Assembly (NCBI RefSeq): GCF_000172795.2
Contig: NZ_CP020947.1
Span: 127,001-191,000 of the forward strand
Source of the DNA: Rhizobium sp. CIAT894
Lineage (GTDB): Bacteria; Pseudomonadota; Alphaproteobacteria; Rhizobiales; Rhizobiaceae
Length of the DNA: 64,000 nucleotides
Reading direction: 5' to 3'
This document shows, in pieces, positions 27,545 through 36,132 of this stretch (within the stretch, counting starts at the first letter, position 1; every line of letters begins with the position of its first letter). The notes beneath the pieces are model-generated. The model was given only the letters and a program-made list of their open reading frames with translations. It was not told where the DNA came from and ran no database searches. Both the position numbers and the translations under genes were made by a program.

Positions 27545-27955
27545 TTGAATGCGTTCGAACTAGACCCCCGGCTGGAAAACGACAGCGTCAGCATCATGAT
27601 CACCGGTCTCTGTGATCTCAGATTGTCGAGGGATGCCCGCTGGCCCTGGCTCATTCTCGTGCCGCGCCGGGCTGATATTACCGAAATCTTCGAGCTGACG
27701 CCGCTCGACCAGGTGCTGCTAGCCTTCGAGACGGAACTGGTCGCCAAGGCGCTCAAGCAAGTCACCGGTGCTGCAAAAATCAATATCGGGGCTCTTGGCA
27801 ATATCGTCCGCCAGCTTCATGTTCATGTCATTGCCCGCTTCGAAGGCGATGCCAACTGGCCGGGTCCCGTCTGGGGCTTCGGGCGCGCGGAGCCCTACGA
27901 GGACGGAAAGAGAGACGAATTCACAGAAAAGCTGCGGGAAGCCCTTTCATCATGA
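27545..27955 (+). CDS. HIT-family hydrolase
   Basis: A 136-residue HIT-domain protein. The histidine-triad motif appears as QLHVHVIARFEGD and the C-terminus WPGPVWGFGRAEPY is typical of a proteobacterial HIT subgroup acting on nucleotide conjugates. The TTG at 27545 is chosen because AGGAGG stands eight bases upstream; no ATG is in frame nearby. It overlaps nudC by four bases, so two nucleotide-hydrolysing enzymes are translationally coupled. Confidence 0.88.
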   Translation: MNAFELDPRLENDSVSIMITGLCDLRLSRDARWPWLILVPRRADITEIFELTPLDQVLLAFETELVAKALKQVTGAAKINIGALGNIVRQLHVHVIARFEGDANWPGPVWGFGRAEPYEDGKRDEFTEKLREALSS

Positions 27956-28911
27956 GTCATTCGCTTTTCGATTCGGATGTGCCGCATCCCGAACCCAGCA
28001 ATCTCACAGCCTTTGCCGCCAACGACCTCAATCGTGATTCCGAGCATCGCGACGAACGCTCCGTCGAAAAGGCGCTGGCGAGGGAGGGCACCCATATCTT
28101 CGCCTTTGCCGGGGATAAGCTGGTGCTGAAGCACGACGGCCAGGTGCTCGACCCGCTTTTTGCCCGCTACGAACTCCAGGAATTGCAGCCGGACTGGGAC
28201 GAGACGGTGCTTCTCGGCTACCGCAAATCGGGCGAGCCGCGTCTTGCCGTTCCTGTCGGCGTCAACGTCGACGATCTCGCCAGTCAATATAAGCCCGCCG
28301 ACGGCCGCTCGCTGTTTCGCGAAATGCTGATCGACGAGGTGCTGCTCGGCGAATTCGCCCAGGCCGCGAGCCTTATCCGCTGGAATGGCGACAACCGCTT
28401 CTGCGGCCGCTGCGGCTCGGCGATGGAGATCCATATCGGCGGCTACAAACGTGTCTGCGCCGCCTGCGAACACATGATCTTCCCGCGCACCGACCCCGTC
28501 GTCATCATGCTGACGATCGACGAGACGCGCGATCTCTGCCTGCTCGGCCGCAGCCCGCATTTCGCCCCCGGCATGTATTCCTGTCTCGCCGGCTTCCTCG
28601 AGCCCGGCGAGACCATCGAGAATGCCGTGCGCCGCGAAACGCTGGAGGAATCGGGCATCCGCACCGGCCGCATCCGCTATCACGCCTCGCAGCCCTGGCC
28701 GATGCCGCATTCGCTGATGATCGGCTGTTACGCCGAGGCCAAATCCACCGAAATCACGCGCGACGAGACGGAACTCGAGGATTGCCGCTGGTTCACCCGC
28801 GAGGAAACCATCGAGATGCTGGAGCGCCCGAGCGCGACGGGCAAGGCCACTCCGCCGAAAGGGGCGATAGCCCACCGCCTGATGCGCGACTGGGTGGAAT
28901 GGAAGCGCTAG
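27952..28911 (+). CDS. nudC: NADH pyrophosphatase NudC
   Basis: A 319-residue NudC: N-terminal domain, zinc ribbon (FCGRCGSAMEIHIGGYKRVC then CEH), and a Nudix box GFLEPGETIENAVRRETLEE followed by the NADH-specific signature SQPWPMPHSLM. It cleaves NAD(H) to NMN and AMP and can remove NAD caps from RNA. The first cysteines and the Nudix glutamates are intact. It overlaps the HIT gene by four bases; the WYL regulator begins five bases after its stop. Confidence 0.95.
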   Translation: MSHSLFDSDVPHPEPSNLTAFAANDLNRDSEHRDERSVEKALAREGTHIFAFAGDKLVLKHDGQVLDPLFARYELQELQPDWDETVLLGYRKSGEPRLAVPVGVNVDDLASQYKPADGRSLFREMLIDEVLLGEFAQAASLIRWNGDNRFCGRCGSAMEIHIGGYKRVCAACEHMIFPRTDPVVIMLTIDETRDLCLLGRSPHFAPGMYSCLAGFLEPGETIENAVRRETLEESGIRTGRIRYHASQPWPMPHSLMIGCYAEAKSTEITRDETELEDCRWFTREETIEMLERPSATGKATPPKGAIAHRLMRDWVEWKR

Positions 28912-28915
28912 CGCC

Positions 28916-29611
28916 ATGCCGGTCGCCCGCTCGGAACGGCTGCTGACGCTGCTCCAGACGCTTCGGCGTTACCGGCGGCCGGTGACCGGCACTGTGCTTG
29001 CCCAGGAGACCGGTGTCAGCCTGCGCACGCTCTATCGCGATATTGCCAGCCTGCAGGCCCAGGGTGCGATGATCGAAGGCGAAGCCGGTATAGGCTACGT
29101 GCTGAAGCCGGGCTTCATGCTGCCGCCGATGATGTTTTCCGAAGAAGAGCTGGAGGCGCTGGTGCTCGGCTCGCGCTGGGTCGCCCGCGCCGCCGAACCG
29201 CGTCTTGCCGGCGCCGGCGCCGATGCGCTGGCCAAGATTGCCGCCGTGCTGCCGGCCGACATGCGTGAAATGCTCGATTCGGCGACGCTCTTCGTTGGCC
29301 GCAAGCGCCAGGACGAGGACAAGGCTGATGTTTCGGCCATTCGCAAGGCGATCCGTCTGGAGCGTGTGCTCGAACTGCATTACGGCGACGAGCAGGGTCG
29401 GATCTCGCGCCGCCGCGTCTGGCCTTTCGCGCTCGGTTATTTCGAGCATGTGCGCATCATCATGGCCTGGTGCGAATTGCGCCGGGATTTCCGCCATTTC
29501 CGCACCGACCGCATCATCGATATGGCGGTCCATGAGACGCGGTATCCACGCCGCCGCACGGTGCTCCTCAAGGAATGGCGCGAAACGCAGGACGTGCCGA
29601 TGGAGAGCTGA
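28916..29611 (+). CDS. YafY-like HTH-WYL transcription regulator
   Basis: A 231-residue regulator with an N-terminal DeoR-type winged helix (RLLTLLQTLRRYRRPVTGTV, then VSLRTLYRDIASLQAQG) and a C-terminal WYL domain in which the name motif is degenerate (VLELHYGDEQGRISRRRVWP). Such proteins bind a small ligand through the WYL domain and often control adjacent genes. Two nearly identical 23-bp sites with inverted symmetry, at 29615 and 30082, stand before the next two genes and are the best operator candidates. Confidence 0.9.
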   Translation: MPVARSERLLTLLQTLRRYRRPVTGTVLAQETGVSLRTLYRDIASLQAQGAMIEGEAGIGYVLKPGFMLPPMMFSEEELEALVLGSRWVARAAEPRLAGAGADALAKIAAVLPADMREMLDSATLFVGRKRQDEDKADVSAIRKAIRLERVLELHYGDEQGRISRRRVWPFALGYFEHVRIIMAWCELRRDFRHFRTDRIIDMAVHETRYPRRRTVLLKEWRETQDVPMES

Positions 29612-29614
29612 ACG

Positions 29615-29637
29615 CTGCTGCCATAAACTGTCAGCAG
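29615..29637. promoter_or_regulatory. Operator-like site 1 for the WYL regulator
   Basis: CTGCTGCC, seven bases, then GTCAGCAG: an 8-7-8 imperfect inverted repeat beginning four bases after the regulator stop and 118 bases ahead of the small gene at 29755. The same two arms with the same spacing recur at 30082. Bound regulator is inferred from location, not shown. Confidence 0.65.
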
Positions 29638-29754
29638 ACGACGTTATGATCAGTATCAATCCGCTACAGCGCCGTGCGTGTTTGGACACGCAAGGACGCT
29701 GTGGCATCCAGGTTTCGCGCATCGTGCCGATGCGCTGGGGAAGGAGTACTGATC

Positions 29755-30015
29755 ATGGTAACGCCTCCAGTCATTCAGCAGGCCGGCGACCGCTTCGTCA
29801 CCGATAATTTTGCCGATATCATTTCGGCCGAAACCTTTGCCGACGTCCGGCAGTCGGCCCGCTTCGGCCTGCTGCGCCTGGCCATGGACCTGTTCCGCAT
29901 TCCCAGGGGAAACCACTCCGGCCTCGACCTCGAGGCGATGCCGGATTCCCGCAAGCGTGATCTCGGCTTCATCGATGGACGCGACCCGCGCCGCGGGGGC
30001 CGTTTCTCGCTCTAA
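29755..30015 (+). CDS. Small conserved-looking protein of unknown function
   Basis: An 86-residue protein starting at ATG 29755, with AAGGAG eight bases upstream. It has an amphipathic helix region (FADVRQSARFGLLRLAMDLF) followed by a polar tail (DLEAMPDSRKRDLGFIDGRD) slightly reminiscent of DUF1127 proteins. No signal peptide or membrane helix. I do not recognise the family. It lies between the two operator-like sites, so it is a candidate target of the WYL regulator. Confidence 0.6.
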   Translation: MVTPPVIQQAGDRFVTDNFADIISAETFADVRQSARFGLLRLAMDLFRIPRGNHSGLDLEAMPDSRKRDLGFIDGRDPRRGGRFSL

Positions 30016-30081
30016 TCCGTCTCATCACCGACATTCCGCCCGACGAGACCGGGGCGTTGCGATGACAACGCCCTTGGTATG

Positions 30082-30104
30082 CTGCTGCCAGAACTTGTCA
30101 GCAG
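30082..30104. promoter_or_regulatory. Operator-like site 2 for the WYL regulator
   Basis: CTGCTGCC, seven bases, then GTCAGCAG, 44 bases ahead of the VOC gene start. Both arms equal those of site 1, with only the centre differing. Confidence 0.65.
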
Positions 30105-30147
30105 CGGGTCCTCGTCGACCGCATTTCACAGCAAAGGGAGAACCGAA

Positions 30148-30516
30148 ATGACCAGCCCCAATCTGATTATCCTCTACGTCAAGGACCCGGGCGAAAGCGC
30201 CAGCTTCTACCGGAACCTCCTGAACCGCGAACCGGCCGTGGAAGCGCCGAATTTCGTCGCCTTTCCACTCGATGGCGGCTTCACGCTCGGCCTCTGGCGC
30301 CGCAGCAAGGTCGAACCGCAGCCCTCCGCCATCGGCAATCGGGGCGAAGTGGCCTTCATGGTGGCGGGAGAAAATGCCGTTGCCAGCCATTATGAGGATT
30401 GGCGACGGCGTGGCCTGCCGATTGCCCAGGAATTGACCGAACTCGATTTCGGCCCGACCTTCGTCGTGCTCGATCCCGATGGTCATCGCCTTCGCGTCTG
30501 TGAGCCGGACAAATAA
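30148..30516 (+). CDS. VOC (glyoxalase/dioxygenase superfamily) protein
   Basis: A 122-residue single-unit VOC protein: paired beta-alpha-beta modules LIILYVKDPGESASFYRNLL and FMVAGENAVASHYEDWRRRG, with VVLDPDGHRLRVCEP at the end. Members bind metals and catalyse lyase or dioxygenase reactions, or bind antibiotics; substrate unknown. It lies just downstream of operator-like site 2 and is therefore a likely target of the WYL regulator. Confidence 0.88.
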   Translation: MTSPNLIILYVKDPGESASFYRNLLNREPAVEAPNFVAFPLDGGFTLGLWRRSKVEPQPSAIGNRGEVAFMVAGENAVASHYEDWRRRGLPIAQELTELDFGPTFVVLDPDGHRLRVCEPDK

Positions 30517-30537
30517 CTGCCGAACGACGCGGCCTGC

Positions 30538-31392
30538 CTAAAGCAGGCCGCGCATCACATGTCCCTTGTAGACGCCGAGGATGCGGACTTTCTCGGAGAA
30601 AAACCGCAATTCTTCCAAAGCCCGGCGCACGTTCGGATCGTTCGGATGGCCTTCGATATCGGCGTAGAACTGCGTCGCCACGAATTTTCCGCCGAGCTGG
30701 TAGCTTTCGAGCTTCGTCATGTTGATGTTGTTGGTGGCAAACCCGCCGAGCGCCTTGTAGAGCGCGGCCGGAATGTTGCGAACGTTGAAAACGAAGGTGG
30801 TGACGACCTTTTCCTCCGCCGAATTGCGTTGCGCCCATTCCTCGTCGCGCGACAGGATGACGAAACGGGTGACGTTGTTTTCCGTATCCTCGACATTCTC
30901 GGCGACGATCTCCAGTCCGTAGAGATCGGCCGCAAGGCGCGGGGCAAGCGCCGCCATCGACCGGTCGCCGGTTTCCTTCACGAGCTTTGCCGCGCCTGCC
31001 GTATCGCCGGCGATGACAGGCTTCCAGCCGTGAGAGCGCACGATCTTGCGGCACTGACCGAGCGCGTGGATATGGCTGTGCACCGTGCGGATCTCGTCCT
31101 TGGTGACACCGGGCAGCACCATCAGCTGGAAGCGGATCGGCATGAAATACTCGCCGATGATGTGGAGGCGCGATTCAGGCAGCAGATGATGGATGTCGGC
31201 GACGCGCCCGGCGATCGTGTTCTCGATCGGGATCATCCCGATATCGGCATCGCCGTTGTCGACCGCCGTGAACGCATCCTCGAAGGTCTGACAGGGCAGC
31301 GGCTCCATGGTCGGAAACATGTCGCGGCAGGCCATGTCGGAATTGGCGCCGAATTCGCCCTGGAAGGCGATCCTGTTGGTTTTGATGTTCAT
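30538..31392 (-). CDS. pheA: Prephenate dehydratase
   Basis: A 284-residue monofunctional enzyme with no chorismate mutase domain. The catalytic Thr-Arg-Phe is in ENNVTRFVIL and the prephenate-binding pocket includes IPIENTIAGRV. The C-terminal ACT domain (TTFVFNVRNIPAALYKALGG, MTKLESYQLGGKF) senses phenylalanine. It converts prephenate to phenylpyruvate. It is downstream of kdsB on the same strand, with a repeat-filled 123-base gap. Confidence 0.96.
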   Translation of the reverse strand: MNIKTNRIAFQGEFGANSDMACRDMFPTMEPLPCQTFEDAFTAVDNGDADIGMIPIENTIAGRVADIHHLLPESRLHIIGEYFMPIRFQLMVLPGVTKDEIRTVHSHIHALGQCRKIVRSHGWKPVIAGDTAGAAKLVKETGDRSMAALAPRLAADLYGLEIVAENVEDTENNVTRFVILSRDEEWAQRNSAEEKVVTTFVFNVRNIPAALYKALGGFATNNINMTKLESYQLGGKFVATQFYADIEGHPNDPNVRRALEELRFFSEKVRILGVYKGHVMRGLL

Positions 31393-31415
31393 GATGGTTC
31401 CGTCAGTTCGACTTG

Positions 31416-31463
31416 GAGCATGACGCCGAAAAGTGTGAGCGGTTTTCGGACGACATCATGCTC
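31416..31463. repeat. Dispersed palindromic repeat, copy 3
   Basis: The ends GAGCATGA (31416-31423) and TCATGCTC (31456-31463) are perfect inverted repeats around AAAAGTGTGAGCGGTTTTCG. This matches the core of copies 1, 2, 4 and 5. Confidence 0.8.
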
Positions 31464-31478
31464 TAACTCTTTAATTGA

Positions 31479-31526
31479 GAACAGGATTCAGATTTTAGGC
31501 CAACCGAGCCTAAAATCATCCTGTTC
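31479..31526. repeat. Second palindromic repeat type spanning the kdsB stop codon
   Basis: GAACAGGAT (31479-31487), three bases, GATTTTAGGC (31491-31500), a seven-base loop, GCCTAAAATC (31508-31517) and ATCCTGTTC (31518-31526) form a 19-bp stem with a three-base bulge. The kdsB stop codon (31516-31518) and last codons lie in the right arm. Confidence 0.8.
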
Positions 31527-32271
31527 TGGCGGAAAGGATGCGCCGCGCTTTTTCGAGGTCGGCTGGAGTATCGACACCGAGCGGAACCGTGTCAACGATC
31601 TCGGCGTCGATGCGCATACCGGCCTCCAGTGCCCGCAATTGTTCCAGCGATTCGCGCCTTTCGAGCGTCGACGGACCGAGCGAGACGAACCGTTCGAGCG
31701 CGGCGCGCCGATAGGCATAGAGACCGATATGATGGAAGAGCGGCCCTTTGCCGTAAGGCGCCGTGGCGCGGGTGAAGTAGAGGCTGCGCAGGCGGGTGGC
31801 GGAAATCGGCGATCCGATGACCTTGACGATGTGTGCCGCCGTCTTGTCCTCCTCGTTGTCGATTTCGATGGTCAGCGTGCCGATATCGACCGCTTCGTCC
31901 TCAAGGGGGCGTAAAGCCGCCCGCACCGTTTCCGGCTCGATCGTCGGCAAATCGCCCTGGACGTTGACGATGAACTTCGCCTTCCCGTCCGGATCGACCT
32001 TGGTCAGCGCTTCGAAGATGCGGTCTGAGCCCGATTGATGATCCTTGCTGGTCATGACGACTTCAAAGCCGGCGGCAGAAACGGTATCGAACACCTGCTG
32101 GTCGTCGACGGCAACGACCACGCGGCCGATGGCTGCCTCCTTGGCGCGCATCGCCACCTGGACGATCATCGGCAGTCCGCAAATATCGGCGAGCGGCTTG
32201 CCCGGAAGCCGGGTGGAGGCCATGCGCGCCGGGATCAACACGAGCGCGCCGTCTAATTTTGAATCACTCAT
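31516..32271 (-). CDS. kdsB: CMP-KDO synthetase
   Basis: A 251-residue cytidylyltransferase with the nucleotide-binding motif [20 protein letters not shown] and [10 protein letters not shown]. It activates KDO for the inner core of lipopolysaccharide. The C-terminus ILSARTG is encoded within a palindromic repeat, so the last three or so residues may differ from relatives. It is divergent from the cytochrome c gene. Confidence 0.95.
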   Translation of the reverse strand: MSDSKLDGALVLIPARMASTRLPGKPLADICGLPMIVQVAMRAKEAAIGRVVVAVDDQQVFDTVSAAGFEVVMTSKDHQSGSDRIFEALTKVDPDGKAKFIVNVQGDLPTIEPETVRAALRPLEDEAVDIGTLTIEIDNEEDKTAAHIVKVIGSPISATRLRSLYFTRATAPYGKGPLFHHIGLYAYRRAALERFVSLGPSTLERRESLEQLRALEAGMRIDAEIVDTVPLGVDTPADLEKARRILSARTG

Positions 32272-32425
32272 TGTTCGGGCCTTCTATTCCGGGCTGAAAA
32301 GTGTCAAAAAGTCTCACGCACAAGACCATTTAGACAGTTGCAACGATCAACCAAAAGACATAGGTTCCGCGCGATTTCAAGATGGTCCGGTTTATGGTCT
32401 GCCGGCTGCAAGGGGAGCATTGCAG

Positions 32426-32992
32426 ATGAATTCATACGTCAATACGGCCGTGGGGGCGCTGCTCGGAACGATTTTCGTTCTGATGTCGGTCTCTATCGCG
32501 TCCGAGGGGATCTTCCATTCCGAAGCGCCGGAGAAGGAAGGTTTTGCGATCGTTGCCGAAGAGGCGTCCGCCGCTGGCGGTGAAGCTGCGCCTGCCGCTG
32601 CTGCCGTTCCGATCGCGCAATTGCTCGCTTCTGCCGATGCCAAGGCCGGTGAAACGGTCTTCAAGAAGTGTCAGGCCTGTCATGACGGCACCAAAGGGGG
32701 ACCGAACAAGGTCGGTCCCAACCTCTTTGGTGTCGTAGATCGCCCGATCGCCTCGCATGAAGGCTTCGCCTATTCCGCCGCCATGAAGGATTTCTCCAAG
32801 GGCAGCAGCGAGAAGTGGACTTTCGAATTCCTCAACAAATTCCTGATGGCGCCGAAGAAGGACGTTCCCGGCACCGCCATGGGCTTTGCCGGTCTTCCGA
32901 AGGATCAGGACCGCGCCAACGTCATCCTCTATCTGCACACGCTGGCCGATTCGCCGGTACCGCTGCCGGATCCGAAGACGGCGACGCAGTAA
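32426..32992 (+). CDS. cycM: Membrane-anchored cytochrome c (CycM-like)
   Basis: A 188-residue protein with an uncleaved N-terminal anchor ([20 protein letters not shown]), an Ala-rich linker and a class I cytochrome c domain: haem attachment CQACH, axial Met in GTAMGFAGL. CycM in rhizobia passes electrons from the bc1 complex to the aa3 terminal oxidase. Length and architecture fit CycM. A terminator follows 27 bases after the stop. Confidence 0.9.
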   Translation: MNSYVNTAVGALLGTIFVLMSVSIASEGIFHSEAPEKEGFAIVAEEASAAGGEAAPAAAAVPIAQLLASADAKAGETVFKKCQACHDGTKGGPNKVGPNLFGVVDRPIASHEGFAYSAAMKDFSKGSSEKWTFEFLNKFLMAPKKDVPGTAMGFAGLPKDQDRANVILYLHTLADSPVPLPDPKTATQ

Positions 32993-33019
32993 CGCTGCAG
33001 CATCTTCCGATGACACGGG

Positions 33020-33045
33020 AGCCCGGCCACAAGCCGGGCTTTTTC
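33020..33045 (+). terminator. Rho-independent terminator of cycM
   Basis: An 8-bp stem AGCCCGGC/GCCGGGCT with a CACAA loop is followed by a short T run on the plus strand. Confidence 0.85.
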
Positions 33046-33059
33046 ATTATGCGGGGAAT

Positions 33060-34007
33060 TCACGCGCCGAGGAAGTAGGCCCAGAGCGAGACCGTGATGG
33101 CGCCGAGCGCCGTCGTCACGGTGATCGTCGAGGCGGCGAGGCTGTGGCCGACGCCGAAGCGATTTGCGATCAGCCAGGCGTTGACCCCTGTCGGTACAGA
33201 CGAGGTCAGCACGATCGCTGCCGTCCATTCGGGGCTGAGGCCGAGCAGGCGGCTCGCAGTCCAGACGCAGCCGGGCAGCAGCAGCAGTTTGCAGGTGGAC
33301 GTGACGCTGGCGATGCCGAGATTGCCGGACACGCCGTATTTCTCCAGCGCCATGCCGAGTGATATCAGCGCCGCCGGACCGGCAATGCCGGCGATCTGCC
33401 CGACGACCGATGCCATCGCCGTCGGCATGGTGAGACCGGAAAGATGCACGGCCATGCCGGCTGCAAGCCCGATCACCAGCGGATTGCGGATGAGATTGAT
33501 GGCAATCTGGCGAAGGACGAACACCATGCTGCGGTCGCTTTTGCCGGCGATCTTTCGTTCGGCATGTTCCATCAGCACCGTGCCGGCGACCATCATCACG
33601 GGCAGATGCACGGCGAGCAGGATCGACAATGCCACCAGCCCCTCGTCGCCGACGGTCCGCTGGACGAGCGGCAGTCCGATGAAAACATTGTTGGCGAAGG
33701 CCGAGGAAACGCCGGCCAGCACGCCGATCCGCTCGTCGCGGCCGAAAAAGCGGGTGGCGGCGATATGGCCGGCTGCCCAGGTGATGGCAACGCCGGAGAA
33801 ATAGACGATCCACAGCCGGAAAGGCGAGGCGCCGTGAAAATCCGCCTCGGCGATAGTGCGGAAAAGTAAGAGCGGCACGGCGATCTTGAAGACAAATTCG
33901 CTGAGCGCATCGCCGACATTCGACGCCATCAAGCCGCTGCGGACGATCACCCAGCCGATGAGGATCAGGATGAAGATGGGAAGGACGTCGAGAATGATGG
34001 CTGACAT
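33060..34007 (-). CDS. AEC-family transporter (auxin efflux carrier type)
   Basis: A 315-residue membrane protein with ten predicted helices in two five-helix halves, beginning MSAIILDVLPIFILILIGWV. The AEC/BASS-like fold is suggested by the unwound regions around SSAFANNVFIGLPL and TSSVPTGVNAWLIANRFG. Bacterial members export or import dicarboxylates and other small acids; the plant auxin role does not carry over. It is convergent with cycM. Confidence 0.88.
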   Translation of the reverse strand: MSAIILDVLPIFILILIGWVIVRSGLMASNVGDALSEFVFKIAVPLLLFRTIAEADFHGASPFRLWIVYFSGVAITWAAGHIAATRFFGRDERIGVLAGVSSAFANNVFIGLPLVQRTVGDEGLVALSILLAVHLPVMMVAGTVLMEHAERKIAGKSDRSMVFVLRQIAINLIRNPLVIGLAAGMAVHLSGLTMPTAMASVVGQIAGIAGPAALISLGMALEKYGVSGNLGIASVTSTCKLLLLPGCVWTASRLLGLSPEWTAAIVLTSSVPTGVNAWLIANRFGVGHSLAASTITVTTALGAITVSLWAYFLGA

Positions 34008-34114
34008 TGGGAGGCTGCTTTGCGCGGGGGGAGTGTCTGACCTCTAGCAGCAAACCGTCTGGATTGAAAAGGCAATCGCCGCCTATCCGCCGGCTGCGGC
34101 ATCCGCAAAGCAAA

Positions 34115-34260
34115 AAAAGCGGGCATGGCCCGCTTTTCCGCTCCGGCGCTGCCGGAAAGATCGCGAAGCCGCCAGTTCATCCGTGGTCAGCGTCGCGCCG
34201 GTAAGATCGAAGGGATCATCCCTCGTGCGCCCGGCTGCAACTGAAAGCTGCCCATGCCGG
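34115..34260 (-). ncRNA. Predicted small RNA A, ends in a strong terminator
   Basis: The 415 bases between the AEC and kinase genes hold no coding frame. On the minus strand a stem AAAAGCGGGC/GCCCGCTTTT (34128-34137 with 34115-34124) runs into seven T, yet no gene lies upstream on that strand, so it should end an untranslated RNA. Upstream in this transcript is TGACCACGGATGAACTGGC (34189-34171), identical over 19 bases to a site at 48634-48652 that also precedes a terminator. The 5' end near 34260 is a guess from a TATACT-like -10. A short peptide gene is the alternative. Confidence 0.55.
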
Positions 34261-34422
34261 TCTTCCTGCGAGTATATCTAGATTTTGAAGATGACAGGGA
34301 CATGACGAATAAGCGGCACTTTTGCGAAGAAATAGACGGAGATGCGCCATTTATCCTTCCAAACCGCGGAAATTTCGCTAAGACCGAACCCCTGATATCA
34401 CTAATCTGGGACTCCCCATTTC

Positions 34423-35415
34423 ATGACAAGATTCGACGTTCTGACAGTCGGCAACGCAATCGTGGACATCATTGCCCGTTGCGACGACCAGTTCCTTATT
34501 GACAATCAGATCACCAAGGCGGCGATGAACCTCATCGATGCCGAGCGCGCCGAACTCTTATATTCGCGCATGGGGCCGGCGCTCGAAGCCTCCGGCGGCA
34601 GCGCCGGCAATACGGCGGCGGGCGTGGCGAACCTCGGCGGCAAGGCCGCCTATTTCGGCAATGTCGCCGCCGATCAGCTCGGCGACATCTTCACGCACGA
34701 CATCCGCGCCCAGGGCGTTCACTACCAGACGAAGCCCAAGGGCACGTTCCCGCCGACGGCGCGCTCGATGATCTTCGTCACCGAGGATGGCGAGCGTTCG
34801 ATGAACACCTATCTCGGCGCCTGCGTCGAGCTCGGTCCCGAGGACGTCGAGGTCGATGTCGTGGCCGACGCCAAGGTCACCTATTTCGAAGGTTATCTCT
34901 GGGATCCGCCGCGCGCCAAGGAAGCGATCCTCGATTGCGCCCGCATCGCCCATGAAAACGGCCGCGAAATGTCGATGACGCTGTCCGACAGTTTCTGCGT
35001 CGGCCGCTATCGCGGCGAATTCCTCGATCTGATGCGTTCCGGCAAGGTCGATATCGTTTTCGCCAATCGCCAGGAAGCGCTGTCGCTCTACGAAACCGAC
35101 GATTTCGAAGAGGCGCTGAACAGGATCGCCGCCGATTGCAAGATCGCCGCCGTGACGATGAGCGAGGACGGCGCCGTCATCCTTAAGGGCAGCGAGCGTT
35201 ACTACGTCGATGCGATCAGGATCAGGGAAGTTGTGGATACGACGGGTGCCGGCGATCTCTTCGCCTCCGGCTTCCTCTATGGCTACACGCAGGGACGCTC
35301 TCTGGAGGATTGCGGCAAGCTCGGTTGCCTTGCTGCCGGCATCGTTATCCAGCAGATCGGTCCGCGCCCGATGACCTCGCTTTCCGAGGCCGCCAAACAG
35401 GCTGGGCTTATTTAA
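34423..35415 (+). CDS. PfkB-family kinase, probable adenosine kinase
   Basis: A 330-residue ribokinase-fold enzyme: N-terminal SGGSAGNTAAGVANLGGKAA and the catalytic DTTGAGDLFASGFLYG, which supplies the anion hole and the base Asp. The pattern of residues around LTVGNAIVDIIA agrees with the rhizobial adenosine kinase-like group. It phosphorylates a nucleoside or sugar; adenosine is the best guess. It is convergent with the SH3 gene and overlaps it by eight bases. Confidence 0.88.
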   Translation: MTRFDVLTVGNAIVDIIARCDDQFLIDNQITKAAMNLIDAERAELLYSRMGPALEASGGSAGNTAAGVANLGGKAAYFGNVAADQLGDIFTHDIRAQGVHYQTKPKGTFPPTARSMIFVTEDGERSMNTYLGACVELGPEDVEVDVVADAKVTYFEGYLWDPPRAKEAILDCARIAHENGREMSMTLSDSFCVGRYRGEFLDLMRSGKVDIVFANRQEALSLYETDDFEEALNRIAADCKIAAVTMSEDGAVILKGSERYYVDAIRIREVVDTTGAGDLFASGFLYGYTQGRSLEDCGKLGCLAAGIVIQQIGPRPMTSLSEAAKQAGLI

Positions 35416-35947
35416 AGGCTTCGCCGGGATAGGCACCCCAGATCTCCGACTGCGCCACCCAGCCAGAGGCGCCGTCGGTTTCGGCGCGGCACCAGTCGCC
35501 GTTGCACTCACCGATCGTCACCATCACGCCGGGTTCCAGCTTGGCGACGATCGAGGCGGAGGGCAGCGCCTCGCGGCGCAGATTGACAAAGACGCCCTTG
35601 CCCTTGGCCTTCATCCAAGGCGCGGCGATCGCCGCGCGCTGGCCCGACAGCAGCGACTGGTTGACCCAGCCTTCGGTACCGTCGGCATCGCGGATGCGGC
35701 GCCAGTTGTCGTATTCCTGGATGATCTCGACCGGCAGGCCGGATTTCAGGTACATCCATGAAACCGCGTAATCCGTTCCCGGGCCGATGCGCAGGTTGAC
35801 GCGTTTGGATTTCAGCGTGACGAAGCGCGGCAATGGCAGCCCGCTTGGCCCCTTGGCGGCCTGCGCATGGGCAAATTCGACGGTTCCCATGGATGCGGCC
35901 AGAGCGATGACAAGGGCGAGGCAGGACTTCAGGAATTTGCTGCGCAT
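35408..35947 (-). CDS. Secreted protein with two SH3 domains
   Basis: A 179-residue protein with a signal peptide (MRSKFLKSCLALVIALAASM to HAQA) and two bacterial SH3 domains (VNLRIGPGTDYAVSWMYLKS, then WVNQSLL; FVNLRREALPSASIVAKLEP, then WVAQSEIWG). Bacterial SH3 domains commonly bind peptidoglycan, so a periplasmic wall-binding role is likely. The ATG 35947 gives the signal peptide and has no coding-like extension upstream. The gene ends inside the last codons of the kinase gene. Confidence 0.88.
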   Translation of the reverse strand: MRSKFLKSCLALVIALAASMGTVEFAHAQAAKGPSGLPLPRFVTLKSKRVNLRIGPGTDYAVSWMYLKSGLPVEIIQEYDNWRRIRDADGTEGWVNQSLLSGQRAAIAAPWMKAKGKGVFVNLRREALPSASIVAKLEPGVMVTIGECNGDWCRAETDGASGWVAQSEIWGAYPGEAFK

Positions 35948-36132
35948 GGAAGTTTCCGTTTGCTCGAATTCGCGGGCAGATCCGGCCTGCTCGCGGTCCG
36001 GGCTCTGACATTCCCACGGCTGCACCGCGAGTTTTGTTTGTCTTCGCGTGCGGGTCTGGTAGAAAATGCCCGGATGGGAAAATTATCACCCCTCTTGGTT
36101 AAAGACCTCTGAACAAGGCACCACAGCCAGCC

